The notes beneath the pieces are model-generated. The model saw nothing but the letters and a program-made list of their open reading frames with translations, did no database searches and was not told the origin of the DNA. Below, in pieces: positions 29,335 through 40,800 of a stretch of 64,000 bases of DNA; position 1 is the stretch's first letter, and each line of letters opens with the position of its first letter. Both the position numbers and the translations under genes were made by a program. Where the stretch lies: NCBI GenBank assembly GCA_023091665.1, contig JALJCQ010000006.1, forward strand, positions 868,001 to 932,000, in the 5' to 3' direction. Source of the DNA: Pythium myriotylum. Lineage: Eukaryota; Oomycota; Peronosporomycetes; Pythiales; Pythiaceae.

Positions 29335-31161
29335 ATGGAGATGCCCGAGCTGACGGACGTGCTGCTCTACCGCGCGTCGGCCGCCGCCATGCGCGCAGAC
29401 AGGCACTCGTGTCTCGCGACGCCCTACGGCGCGAGCGACCCGCGCACCGCGCGCTTCTTCGAGCTCGTGATCAGCAAGGCCGGCGCACCCGTGGTCTGCG
29501 CCAACGCCGGCAAGCTCAAGGGCAAGGCCATCTACGCCGACAAAGACCTCGCCAAGAACGCGCGCATCTGGACCGAGTCGCCCTACGTCGCCATGCAGCA
29601 CGAACAGAGCCGCCAGCGCGTGCCCAGCTGCCAGTACTGCTTCGTGCCGCTGCTCGGCGACTACAAGGCCCAGTGGACGCAGCTCGCGGCGCTCTGGAAC
29701 GAGCACCAGCAGCGCACGCACCGCGACGGCGCCATGGCCACGCCGCACGATCTCGACGAAGTGCTGCGCCAGCTCCAGGTCGAGCGCCGCAACTGCGGGC
29801 TCGGCAAGGCCGCCGTGCAGTGCATGTGCGGCGATATTTACTGCTCCAAGCTCTGCCAGATCCGCGCGTACCACGAGTTCCACGCGATTCTCTGTCCCCG
29901 CGACGACGCGTTCTCGGCCATGAGCAATTTCGTGCGCCACACACAAGAGACCAACGACATTTTCCTGCTTGCAGCCAAGGTCATCGCGCGCGTACTGAGT
30001 AGGTATTTAGTCACACCGGACTTGATCAAAGCCCGCGAGCCGATGGATATGTTCCACAAGAAGCCGTGGTGGGAGGTAGTGATGATCGAGAAGCATGTCC
30101 AGCGACGCAGCCACGATGGGAGTTCGCGCAGTGGAAGCGATGCCACCCCGACAAACAGCGGCAGCAGCCCCAGTGGGAGTAGCGGCGCAGAGGAGTTCGA
30201 GAACGGGAACATTCGTCGAGCAGATGAACGGGATGAAGACTATGACGGCGCATATAGCGATCAATATTCGACAATGGACGGAAGCGGATTTGATATGACG
30301 CGCAACCCGCTCGAGAACGCGTCGTCCGAGACCAGGTTTCTCAAAGACCTACTCGTCTCAACGCACCAGCTTTTACTCGACGCTCTTGAGAGTAACCTCG
30401 TGCATCTCGAGCGAGAAGATCAACTCCATGGTCACGGAGTCGACGAGATCTGGACGAGTTGCGCGAGTATTCTAAGTTTTGAGTTCTTTGCGGCACAGCT
30501 CGGGTTGTTCGAGATGAACAACATTCAAGTGGAGATCGATCATCCGTTTCGTGCACTGATGGAAGTTCTCGACCAAACAGATGACAACTTTATCGCGAAC
30601 GCGTCAGATCGCGAACTCTTTGCTCGTGTGCAATCGGTTCTTGCATTTGGAGACCACCTGAGAATGCGTGAGCAGCTCGATTTGTTGAAACGTGAAGGCA
30701 TCGCTCCGGATGGTGATGAGAACGATCTCATTGAGAGCGGGTTACTCGAAGGGTACCCGTCAATTGATGGCACGGCACTTTTCTCGATCATTTGCACAAT
30801 GAACCATTCCTGCGATCCAAACTGCACAGTTCTTTACACAAAAAACGGAGATGCCCATGTCGTAGCCGTGCGGGATATCCCAAAGGGCGAGGAGCTTTGT
30901 ATTTGCTACATCGATATTGACCAGGACGTTCGCGAGCGTGAAGCAATGCTCAAGGAATACCAGTTTCGGTGTCTCTGTCAGCGATGCATCTTCGAGCGAA
31001 GGCAGCTCAAAGAGCAAAAACTCGCTAACGAGGCGGCATTAGTTGCTGCGGCATCAAGAATGACTGGCCCGAGCGGATCACAGAGTCCTGACGACAGTAT
31101 GAATGGGGCACACGTAGTGGAAGAGCAGGGAGGGTCATCCATACCGGCTGCAATTGTGTAG
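29335..31161 (+). CDS. SMYD-like SET-domain methyltransferase (paralogue)
   Basis: 608 residues from ATG 29335 (MEMPELTDVLLYRAS). The frame is open 33 codons further up without an ATG. It is clearly homologous to the gene at 22068: KLKGKAIYADKDLAKNARIW, ESPYVAMQHEQ, a MYND-like Cys set (CQYCF ... CMCGDIYCSKLCQ ... HAILC), FFAAQLGLFEMNNIQVEIDH, NHSCDPNC, GEELCICYIDIDQ and a CLCQRCIFE tail. It differs in having a Ser/Gly/Asn-rich linker (SSRSGSDATPTNSGSSPSGS) and no His tract. The last intron of the first SET gene is absent here. A protein lysine methyltransferase is likely; the substrate is unknown. Confidence 0.85.
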   Translation: MEMPELTDVLLYRASAAAMRADRHSCLATPYGASDPRTARFFELVISKAGAPVVCANAGKLKGKAIYADKDLAKNARIWTESPYVAMQHEQSRQRVPSCQYCFVPLLGDYKAQWTQLAALWNEHQQRTHRDGAMATPHDLDEVLRQLQVERRNCGLGKAAVQCMCGDIYCSKLCQIRAYHEFHAILCPRDDAFSAMSNFVRHTQETNDIFLLAAKVIARVLSRYLVTPDLIKAREPMDMFHKKPWWEVVMIEKHVQRRSHDGSSRSGSDATPTNSGSSPSGSSGAEEFENGNIRRADERDEDYDGAYSDQYSTMDGSGFDMTRNPLENASSETRFLKDLLVSTHQLLLDALESNLVHLEREDQLHGHGVDEIWTSCASILSFEFFAAQLGLFEMNNIQVEIDHPFRALMEVLDQTDDNFIANASDRELFARVQSVLAFGDHLRMREQLDLLKREGIAPDGDENDLIESGLLEGYPSIDGTALFSIICTMNHSCDPNCTVLYTKNGDAHVVAVRDIPKGEELCICYIDIDQDVREREAMLKEYQFRCLCQRCIFERRQLKEQKLANEAALVAAASRMTGPSGSQSPDDSMNGAHVVEEQGGSSIPAAIV

Positions 31162-31280
31162 AGAGACAACCCATGACTTTCTACAGTGACTGTATGACGA
31201 GGGGCGTGGAGCTTGATAGTATGATAGGTTTTATTAGAAGGCGTGCAATTCCAAAATGAAGAAACGCTTTCGTCTCCACC

Positions 31281-32901
31281 TCACACTGCGTATGTGCCTG
31301 CAAGTCCGTTGATACCATTGAAGACGTACGTGTGGTTGAGCGGAAGGAACTGATGGGTGATGATCTTGACGGCTTCTTGCGAGGCCACACCACCCATGAG
31401 GGCAGCGATGTTGTGTAGTTCCACCTCGCAAGAGCGGGTCATCTCCTCTGCGTGGGAGCTCGTGACCCATTCCGCAAGATCAGATCCGTTAGCAAGTGAC
31501 TTCGCCCTCTGCACAAGCCAGTCGGCGTCTTTGGCGACCGCAGCTGGATTTGCGCCGGGGTAACGGCCAAACTCTGGTACGAAAGCTCCTACGGCGCGCA
31601 GAAGTAGATACCAGAGCAGCGGAGACTGCTGCTTATCCTCGTCCTCCACGTCGATGTCAGAGAGGTCGATGGCCTTGAACTCTTCAGCGATCGAACGCGT
31701 TTGAAGCATCTAATAAGAGGCACCACCTCAGTACTTCCATCTCCCAACATATCCTCTTTGTTCTACTCACCGCAATATTGTAGGCATTCTTGCAGAATGC
31801 GTCCACTTGTTCCTCTGAGATTTTGTCTGCAGGGAGTCCTGCCGCCACGAGATGCTGCTGCACGAAAGCGCCGACCTGCGTAGCGTCCTGTTTTGCCTTG
31901 ACGACGTAGACTTGCTGAAGCGCTACGTAGGTCTCGGTGGACGCCGTCATGTCTGGAACTACGCCAGTGATCGGGAGCATACCATCATTGGCGTCCACAA
32001 AGTCGGCGAGTCCACGCGCGAGGAACCAGAAGTCGCTTGTTGAAGGATCCAGCGCAACTTGCTTGGCAGTTTGAAGTACCTGGACGACCTCATCCGGCAC
32101 AATCGGCGCGCCGTAGGCCTTGTAAGCGTTCTCTGTCGCCTCGATGAAGTTGACTTCGTGGCCAGGACCGCCCCATGCCATCGACTGAATGAGCTGTTTG
32201 AATTCGTTCTTCTCAGGAAAGGTCTTCGGTAGCGCGCCGTTGTGGCTCGCCTTCCATGCCTCCACGGCCTTGAGCAGCACAGCGACAAACGGTACATGAG
32301 CGTGATCGATGGTTGAGAGCTTGTCAAGCTCGAACTGCGCAACATACTGCTCGAGCGCCGGGAAGGGCTTGGAGAGCCTCAACTCGTGGATCGGCGGGTC
32401 GTTCTTGGCGTCGAGAATCGCGTGTTCCGCGACCTGGAGACGGAAGTAGCCGAGGAAGCCATACGAGTTGACCAAAATCAGCGGGATTTTCTTTTGCAGA
32501 CAGAGCTCGCCAAGCAATTTGGCCACGGCTTCGTCAGTCTGAGTCGCAATCACGAGTTGGAACTCGTCGAGGAACTGCGGCTCGTTCACGAGCACTTCGT
32601 GCGGGTTGGCGTGGCGGTGCGAGCCCGAGACGTCGGCGTTCATCTCGAGCAGCAGCTTGGTCACGACCTCCGCGCGAGAGGCGCCCAGGAACTCGGTCGA
32701 GACGAAGAAGTTGTTGGTCACATCGGCCTGCGTCACCTTGTGGTCGTCAAGAATCGTGAATTGCTTGACGCCCGGGAGCACGAGGTTCTTGAGCGTCTCG
32801 GCGCCCGTGGCGCTGGCGTTGATGAGCAGAATGTGCGTGGACGCGAGCCGCTTCTGGCCGTCGGCGCCCCAGAGACGCAGCTGCCGGTCGTACTTGTCCA
32901 T
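31281..32901 (-). CDS. NAE1: NEDD8-activating enzyme E1 regulatory subunit (NAE1/AXR1/ULA1)
   Basis: Exons 32901..31771 and 31709..31281; 61-nt intron (GTGAGT donor, ATTAG acceptor, phase 0); 519 residues, close to the usual ~530. The start MDKYDRQLRLWGADGQKRL is the family's typical beginning. An adenylation-type (ThiF) fold follows (ILLINASATGAETLKNLVLPG; FTILDDHKV; NNFFV). The C-terminal half contains DPSTSDFWFLARGLADFV and ends HTYVFNGINGLAGTYAV. The subunit pairs with UBA3 to activate NEDD8 for cullin-RING ligase control. As expected for the regulatory half, it has no catalytic Cys domain of its own. Confidence 0.93.
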
Positions 32902-33894
32902 GCGGGATCTTCGGGCGGGTTCGGAATGAGCTCGTTGGGTTGAGATTGATGGGATAGTGACATGAAGTGGCACTCTAACGAGGTATCGCTTTCGGCGGGA
33001 TTATATGCAATAACGGAGGTACCCATTGTAATGACATGGCAGTGAGGAGCGTGTGGCCGGGTCTTTGTGCTCACTGGCTCACTTGCCGAGGCGACCAGGA
33101 CACCTTTGCGAGTGGAGACCAGCAAGGGAAGACGCGAAGGCGTGGCGACTGAGCGAGAAAAAGAAGTCGCGGCTTCCCCTTCTCATGGCACTGCGGCTGG
33201 CCTTTCGATGGTCTCATGGGCAGAAAACGTTGGGTTTTTGTGGGCGAACGTTGGCTCATTCTGAAGCCATTTCGAGTGACAACCGTTGCTCAGCTGACGT
33301 GGCGAACGAGGTCGTTGCGAGAAGTCCATCTACGTGGGTTTGGACGCTCAGGAGAGCAGACCAAAGGCGTCGTTAAACAGCAATTGCAGCATCGCAAGCC
33401 GCCCCTGTCGTGGCTGATCTTGAACGGCTCTTCACATCCCACACCACCAGAAACGACCGTCTAGCAAACACCAGTTCAAAACCGGTATCGTCTAACATCA
33501 AGTTAAAAATCTAGACCTCGTACAGTTTATATTTGGAACAATGTGCTAACACTGTCATGCTATACATTAATAACCATCGTATATTGAAGCATAATTTGTT
33601 CTCAAAATGAAAATTCAACGAACATGAGATTGAGATTCCAATACTTAGTGATTTTATTTGGGGATATATCGCATTTAACAGTACCTTGAAGTGCCACCTT
33701 GAAGTCCCGTCAAACGCCCATCCTTCTTCGCTTGCTTCCCGTGAAAAGTTCCAGCTGATGCCCTACGGCAGACTCCATGGGGAGGATCAGAACGAGGCGT
33801 CGCATTCCATCCGACCTCGCTCCTCCCCCGCCGCTTCAGTCTTCTCATTCTCGAATCCTCCCTCAAGAACCCAAGTCCACTTCCCTTCGTCACT
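32902..33894. other. Divergent intergenic region
   Basis: 993 bp between NAE1 (-) and the B12D gene (+). Sequence from about 33470 to 33670 is clearly AT-rich compared with its surroundings. It probably contains the promoters of both genes. No coding sequence is supported. Confidence 0.4.
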
Positions 33895-34220
33895 ATGGCT
33901 GCCCGCGTCGCCTCCAAGTCGTCCAAGTGGCTCTCGGACCCGTCGGTATGTCCTGTCGCTTTTGCGTGTAGCTGCTCACGAGGTCTCACCCCAAACTCGC
34001 GAATGCACAGACGTACCCGCTGCTCGCGTGTATCTCGTTCGGCGCGCTGCTCTGCGCTTCGGTCGGCACGCGTCACCTCACCTCGTCGCCTGACGTCAAG
34101 TGGAACCGCGAGAAGCGCAAGAACCCGGAGCTCGCCATTGGCGAGCAGACGAGCTGGGTCTCGCACCGCCAGCCGCTCAAGAACCTCGCGCAGAACCGTG
34201 TCAACACGCACGGAAAGTAA
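33895..34220 (+). CDS. NADH:ubiquinone oxidoreductase MLRQ/B12D-type subunit
   Basis: A small two-exon gene, 33895..33945 and 34011..34220, with a 65-nt intron (GTATGT donor, CACAG acceptor, phase 0). It encodes 86 residues. The N terminus MAARVASKSSKWLSDPS is followed by TYPLLACISFGALLCASVG, a single membrane helix, then TRHLTSSPDVKWNREKRKNP. The order of Lys/Trp start, 'YP' helix, R-x-L-x-x-x-PDV and a charged tail is that of the B12D/NDUFA4 (MLRQ) family of the mitochondrial inner membrane. Single-frame ORF calls would miss it, because the start exon is only 17 codons. It contributes to respiratory complex I or IV. Confidence 0.83.
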
Positions 34221-34673
34221 GCGTGGCCACTCTACAAGCGACCAAGAATGCGTCTCTGGATGTCTCGTGGCTTTCACGCCACTCATGCAGTATGTCGAAA
34301 TCAATGAAAAGCCTCTGAAACTGTTCTTCGAGCGTTGTCGTACAATCCACTCTGCTGTTTTGTGTAAAGATCTTCCCAGGGACTCCGTCACGACTACTGG
34401 AATTCCGAGCGTGGAAAGCGCAACTTTCGACACTTTTTTTTTCCATTCATGACGACGACAACAGAGGGACAAAAGATGCGTGCACGGAAATAGGAGTCAG
34501 CTCCAAGCTACTACGTAGGAAATCCCAATGGAGCTAGTACTTGTCGTGCACGGGTTCGAGTTGAATCACCAACTCGTTACCAACCTACTACTATGCAAAT
34601 CAGAACACCATACGATCAAGAATCTTGCTTGAGGAAAGATGTACAAGGATCAAACTCGGGTGACCGCTTCCTA
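34221..34673. other. Convergent intergenic region
   Basis: 453 bp between the 3' ends of the B12D and PRP38 genes. It contains a T8 run near 34435. Nothing else is recognised. Confidence 0.45.
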
Positions 34674-35501
34674 TCATAAATTAACGTCGTTTGCATCTTG
34701 CATTGGCTCGTCCTTTTTCTCTTTCTCTTCATCGTCGCTATCATCATCGTCATCATCATCATCATCATCGTCGTCATCATCATCGTTATCGGATGATTCC
34801 AGTTCCTCTTCGAGCGGACTCTTCCGTGGCGGCAGCGAGCCGTTCTTCTCGAAATATTCACGGTCGACTAGCCGAGGCAGCGCAAGATCAAGATAGAACT
34901 CTTCCGTAAGTAGCATATCGATGACTTCATCCACGTGGGTGATCTCCCACCCTACGATCCCCCAAACACCCGAGGTCAGACCCATACCAAGCATCTCTCA
35001 ATAGCAATAGCTAGGCTTCCATACCAATAACCTTCCTCTTCCGGAGTTTGCGGTAATCGCTATAGAGTGGCTCTAGCAACTGATACACTTCCAGGGGGCG
35101 TCCAACTAGGCGTAGATACACCGCCCCTAAGATGGTCACGTATCTACAACCGATAGAGCTCCATCAGCTCCCCTTTCAAAGCAACCCCTCTATGCCATCA
35201 CCTCTACTCACTTGTACTCGCCGTTCTGGATAAACTCCTTCACGATCTCGCTCTCGGGCTGCAGCTGGAGCATCTTGAGCAGCAGACAGAGGAACGGCGT
35301 GGGCTGCTGGTTGCCGCCGAACGTGCCGCCAATGTACTGGAGCTCGATGGCCTTGTCCACGAGCGACTCGGCCGTGAGTCCGAAGCACTGCTCTTTCCAG
35401 TAGATGCTCGAGTAGATGCGGTTGCGCATGATCTTCTCGATCAGATGCTGCGGGTTCACGCCGTGGATGCTCTGCGCGAGCGGGTCCGTCGCATTCGCCA
35501 T
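34674..35501 (-). CDS. PRPF38A: Pre-mRNA-splicing factor PRP38
   Basis: Three exons: 35501..35212, 35143..35025, 34951..34674. The introns are 68 and 73 nt, GT-AG, phases consistent; 228 residues. The start MANATDPLAQSIHGVNPQHL leads into a highly conserved region (EKIMRNRIYSSIYWKEQCFG; LQYIGGTFGGNQQPTPFLCL). The spliced exon 2 supplies KYVTILGAVYLRLVGRPLEV and YSDYRKLRKR, and exon 3 supplies WEITHVDEVIDMLLTEE and ALPRL. PRP38 is a component of the U4/U6.U5 tri-snRNP and spliceosomal B complex, needed for catalytic activation. The C terminus is a pure Asp run of about 15 residues from a trinucleotide microsatellite (near 34740-34785), where metazoan orthologues have an RS-like or charged tail. 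Confidence 0.93.
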
Positions 35502-35650
35502 GGTCGCCTTGGTCCTTTGTGGTCTCGTGGTCTCGTGAAGAGCTCTTTTCGCCGCCAAGGAGAACCGAGGTTACGTAACCTCTTAATAGTACCCTCTCCC
35601 CGGAACGTTTGACTGGCCAACCGCATCATCAATCGAAGGAACGAACGACA
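35502..35650. promoter_or_regulatory. Short bidirectional promoter PRP38/DPH5
   Basis: Only 149 bp separate two divergent start codons (35501 minus, 35651 plus), so promoters and 5' UTRs of both genes must share this stretch. No TATA box is evident. Confidence 0.5.
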
Positions 35651-36581
35651 ATGGTGCTCTACGTGATCGGCCTCGGGCTCGGCGACGAGCAGGACATCAC
35701 GCTGCGCGGACTCAACGCCGTCAAGAAGAGCAAGAAGGTCTTCTTGGAGAACTACACGTCGGTGCTGGGCATGGACCACACCAAGCTCGTACGTGCGCGA
35801 CGGAATGCCAAGAAGCACTGGCGGAGACTAACGCTTCGACTGCGCAGGGCGAGTTCTACGGCTGCGAGGTGATCCTGGCCGACCGCGACTGCGTCGAGAC
35901 TGGCGCCGACCAGATCCTCGGCGACGCGAAAGACAACGACGTCGCCTTCCTCGTCGTCGGCGATCCGCTCTGGTGCGTAGCTCCTGGGTGGAAATGGAAG
36001 CGGCCTTTCTCACCATCAATTGTGACGACAGCGCGACGACGCACACGGACCTGATCATCCGCGCCAAGGAGCTGGACATCACGGTCGAGGTGATCCACAA
36101 TGCGTCGGTCATGGGCGCCGCCGCGTCCTGCGGCCTGCAGCTCTACTCGTTCGGCCAGACAGTGTCCATCCCGTTCTTCCGCGAAGAGTGGCGCCCCGAC
36201 AGCTTCTACGACAAGATCATGTACAACCGCAAGGGCGGCATGCACACACTCTGCCTACTCGATATCAAGGTCAAGGAACCAGACTTCGATGCCATGGCGC
36301 GCGGTCGCATCGTGTACTTGCCGCCTCGCTTCATGACTGTGAACCAGGCGCTCGACCAGCTCATCGAAATTGAGGAAAAGCGACAGGAAGGCGCCTACTC
36401 CAAGGACACGCAATGCGTCGGGATGGCTCGACTCGGCCAGAAAGACCAGGTGATCGTGGCTGGCACCATGGACGAGCTGCGCGCGGTCGACTTTGGCGCG
36501 CCCCTCCACTGCCTCGTGATCGCTGGTGATGTCCATCTCATGGAAGAGGAGATGCTCAAGATGTTCCGCTTGAACAACTAA
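35651..36581 (+). CDS. DPH5: Diphthine (methyl ester) synthase
   Basis: Three exons, 35651..35788, 35848..35972 and 36032..36581, with two 59-nt introns. The product is 270 residues, close to the usual ~285. It starts [20 protein letters not shown], the SAM-binding glycine-rich opening of the tetrapyrrole-methylase fold, and continues [25 protein letters not shown] (across the second splice), [29 protein letters not shown] and [15 protein letters not shown]5 methylates the modified histidine of elongation factor 2 during diphthamide synthesis in the cytosol. The GDP-x-x-A-T-T-H-x-D motif confirms the second intron. Confidence 0.95.
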
Positions 36582-37803
36582 GTGTAAGAGAAGCCTAATA
36601 GAGATCCGATTGGTATCAAGCTCGCTCCATTGACATTCGTGACGATGAGGGCGAGGGCTCCGAACATCTGAAGATGTCTTCAATCAGACGTCCATTCATG
36701 CAGTCACAGTGAATTTCGAGCTAGGTGAGCAAATATACCAGGCCGTAAGAAGGCGCGCTAAGCCGAACTGCGGGGAATATACTCCAGCTTCCCATCATCA
36801 GAGTACCGTTTTGAGCAGAGTCCACTGCGACACAGGCTTTTTGCCTCACTCATTTCCCAATCTCCTCTGACACACTGGGCATTCGACCCACCTGGATGGA
36901 GTGCACTTGAACATCCCATCGTCAGACTACTGCTTCAAGCAGCATTAGTTCTTGCACTCGTGCGAGGTTACGCAAAAATCCCAATCGTTCTTCTAGCCAC
37001 CTTTAGCATCGACTACACAGTTTCCCATCGTTAGAGTGCTGCTTTGATCTACAGGCATGCTTGCACTCCGAAGAGACTAAGCAAAACTTCAGTCAGACTT
37101 TTTGTTTGGCGTGTTGGGCCTAAGTCGCCTGGATCCCCCAATTCGGCGCTGCAGATCATTAGCCGTGCTCCTACTGTTTGCGACAAGCTCTTCAACGTAG
37201 ATGCACTTCTTGTTCGCTACCACCGCTGAATGCAGCTGTCGACGCAAATCATCATCATTGGAGTGTTCTAGCAGTTGACGTTAAACATCTCAAGCGCCGT
37301 GCAGTCCGTCAGATCCGCGTGGAGCGACGTATCGAGCTCGCGGCCACCACCGCTCGACACCAACACGTGCGGACTCGTGATAAAGGGGTGGACGGCCGTC
37401 GCTCGGTCACACACTCACTTGAAATTGAGCTTGCTTATGGCTCCAACTTGTCCCATGGTCCTAGTGGTAGTGACTTTAAAATTCCCCTTAGTATGATGAG
37501 TTGAAAAGTGAGTCGTGACTAACAGCTCATTCTTGTCGAGTGAAATGTTGTCGCGCAAAAATCGCTTCCGCAACAGGTGAGTGAGGAGGTGAAGATGTGG
37601 GTAGCGATTTTGGTTGAAGTTAGCTGCTTCCTCCCTTACGCAGCCTAATCTTCCCGCCTCGTTGGTAAGAGTTTTGTCGCCTGATATGGCTACACATGAA
37701 CGCATCAAGATGTTTTGGTCAATCGCAAAATGTGCATTCACATTTACATGAAAAGTGTTTGAAGAGTTCCTCAGACAGCTCGACACCAGGTATCACAGAC
37801 TCC
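36582..37803. other. Intergenic region with degenerate tandem repeats
   Basis: 1.2 kb without a supported gene. Three degenerate copies of a unit of about 110-125 bp begin near 36788, 36912 and 37022. Each opens with (t)tcccatc(a/g)t(c/t)aga, followed by a tactgctt-like box and, later, cttgcactc. The rest, up to the repeat-protein stop codon at 37804, shows nothing clear. Confidence 0.4.
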
Positions 37804-40800
37804 TTAGTGCTTCGTAGCGTGCTTCTTCGTGCCGTGGACCTTGATGACCTTGATCGGGTGTTCCTTCTTGTGCTTCGAGCCATTCGGCTTGCAACCGAAC
37901 ACACCCGTCTTCACCTTACCACAGTACGATCCGTTCGGCAGGCCAGCCTGAGGACCAGGGCAGGCACCGTTGCCGATGTCCGCCACACACGCCTGGCCGG
38001 TCACACAGAAGATGCCTTCCACACCCTCCACGCTCATCGGCGACTGGTCCTTGCCCGTGCAGACATTGCTGGGAATGCAGCCGTACACGCCCGTCTTCAC
38101 CTTACCACAGTGAGAGCCGTTCGGGAGACCAGCCTGAGGACCAGGGCAGGCACCGTTGGCAACATCGGCGACACAGGCCTGGCCAGTCACGCAGAAGACG
38201 CCCTCGACGCCCTCAACACTCATCGGCGACTGGCCCTGGCCATTGCAGACGGCGTTGCCCTTCGTCGAGTGGCTCTTCTTAGCCGACGAGCGAATGTGCT
38301 TCGAGCCATTCGGCTTGCAACCGAACACACCCGTCTTCACCTTACCACAGTACGCGCCGTTCGGCAGGCCAGCCTGAGGACCAGGGCAAGCGCCGTTGCC
38401 GATGTCCGCCACACACGCCTGGCCGGTCACACAGAAGATGCCTTCCACACCCTCCACGCTCATCGGCGACTGGTCCTTGCCCGTGCAGACATTGCTGGGA
38501 ATGCAGCCGTACACGCCCGTCTTCACCTTACCACAGTGAGAGCCGTTCGGGAGACCAGCCTGAGGACCAGGGCAGGCACCGTTGGCAACATCGGCGACAC
38601 AGGCCTGGCCGGTCACACAGAAGACGCCCTCGACGCCCTCAACACTCATCGGCGACTGGCCCTGGCCATTGCAGACGGCGTTGCCCTTCGTCGAGTGGCT
38701 CTTCTTAGCCGACGAGCGAATGTGCTTCGAGCCATTCGGCTTGCAACCGAACACACCCGTCTTCACCTTACCACAGTACGCGCCGTTCGGCAGGCCAGCC
38801 TGAGGACCAGGGCAAGCACCGTTGCCGATGTCCGCCACACACGCCTGGCCGGTCACACAGAAGATGCCTTCCACACCCTCCACGCTCATCGGCGACTGGT
38901 CCTTGCCCGTGCAGACATTGCTGGGAATGCAGCCGTACACGCCCGTCTTCACCTTACCACAGTGAGAGCCGTTCGGGAGACCAGCCTGAGGACCAGGGCA
39001 GGCACCGTTGGCAACATCGGCGACACAGGCCTGGCCGGTCACACAGAAGACGCCCTCGACGCCCTCAACACTCATCGGCGACTGGCCCTGGCCATTGCAG
39101 ACGGCGTTGCCCTTCGTCGAGTGGCTCTTCTTAGCCGACGAGCGAATGTGCTTCGAGCCATTCGGCTTGCAACCGAACACACCCGTCTTCACCTTACCAC
39201 AGTACGCGCCGTTCGGCAGGCCAGCCTGAGGACCAGGGCAAGCACCGTTGCCGATGTCCGCCACACACGCCTGGCCGGTCACACAGAAGATGCCTTCCAC
39301 ACCCTCCACGCTCATCGGCGACTGGTCCTTGCCCGTGCAGACATTGCTGGGAATGCAGCCGTACACGCCCGTCTTCACCTTACCACAGTGAGAGCCGTTC
39401 GGGAGACCAGCCTGAGGACCAGGGCAGGCACCGTTGGCAACATCGGCGACACAGGCCTGGCCGGTCACGCAGAAGACGCCCTCGACGCCCTCAACACTCA
39501 TCGGCGATTGGCCCTCGCCATTGCAGACGGCATTGTTGGCCGCGTGGACCTTCGCAACATGGATCGAGATGCTGTTCTTAGAGCTCTTGTGACGCAAGTG
39601 CTTAGCACTCTTCGGTTTGCAACCGTAGACACCAGTGGCGACGATACCGCACTCAGCTCCGTTCGGCAAGCCATCCTGGGGACCAGGGCAGGCGCCGTCC
39701 GCAATGTCAGCGACACAGGCCTGACCAGTCACGCAGAAGATACCTTCAACACCCTCGACACTCATCGGTGACTGGCCTTCGCCTGAGCAGTCACCAGCCG
39801 GAGCTGGAGCTGGCGTTTCCACGGGCTTATCGTTGGGCTTGCAGCCGTACACACCAGTCTTGACCTTGCCACAGTATGCACCGTAGGGGAGACCGTCCTG
39901 AGGACCAGGGCAGGCACCATCAGCGATGTCCGCGACACAGGCCTGACCGGTGACACAGAAAATGCCCTCGACACCCTCAACGCTCATCGGAGACTCGCCC
40001 TCGCCGTTGCAGACGCCCGAGTTGTTATCGTCGCTGTCATCAGTTGAATCATCGTTGTCGTCAGTCGAATCATCGCTGTCGTCAGTCGAATCATCGCTGT
40101 CGTCATCGCCTTCTCCGTTTGGCTTGCAGCCGTACACGCCAGTCTTAACCTTGCCACAGTGCGAACCGTTCGGGAGGCCGTCCTGAGGACCAGGGCAGGC
40201 GCCATCCGCGATATCAGCAACACAGGCCTGGCCGGTGACGCAGAAGATACCTTCGACACCTTCAACGCTCATCGGAGACTCACCCTCGCCGTTGCACAAG
40301 TCAATCTCCACAACAACGCCATTATCGTCACTGTCGTCGCTGTCGTCGCTGTCTTCGCTGTCTTCGTCACCTTCTCCGTTTGGCTTGCAGCCGTAAACAC
40401 CCGTCTTCACCTTGCCACAGTGTGCGCCAAACGGCAGACCTTCCTGAGGACCAGGGCAGGCGCCATCCGCAATATCAGCCACACAGGCCTGGCCAGTCAC
40501 ACAGAAGATACCTTCAACACCCTCGACACTCATCGGAGACTCACCCTCACCGGTGCAGAGACCAGATGGAGCTGGCAGTTCCGCGGGTTTATCGTTGGGC
40601 TTGCAGCCGTACACACCAGTCTTGACCTTGCCACAGTACGCGCCATTCGGGAGGCCGTCCTGAGGACCAGGGCAGGCGCCATCGGCGATGTCCGCCACAC
40701 AGGCCTGGCCGGTGACGCAGAAGATACCTTCAACGCCCTCAACGCTCATCGGAGACTCACCCTCGCCATTGCAGAAATCAATCTCCACAATCACGGCGTT

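Noticed and set aside
37696..39771. 691-codon open frame on the plus strand opposite the 17-module gene
   Set aside because: It is the antisense reading of the repeat array (Arg/Thr/Leu/His repeats with the same 426-bp period) and has no signal peptide or family features. The minus-strand reading has a signal peptide and conserved cysteines.
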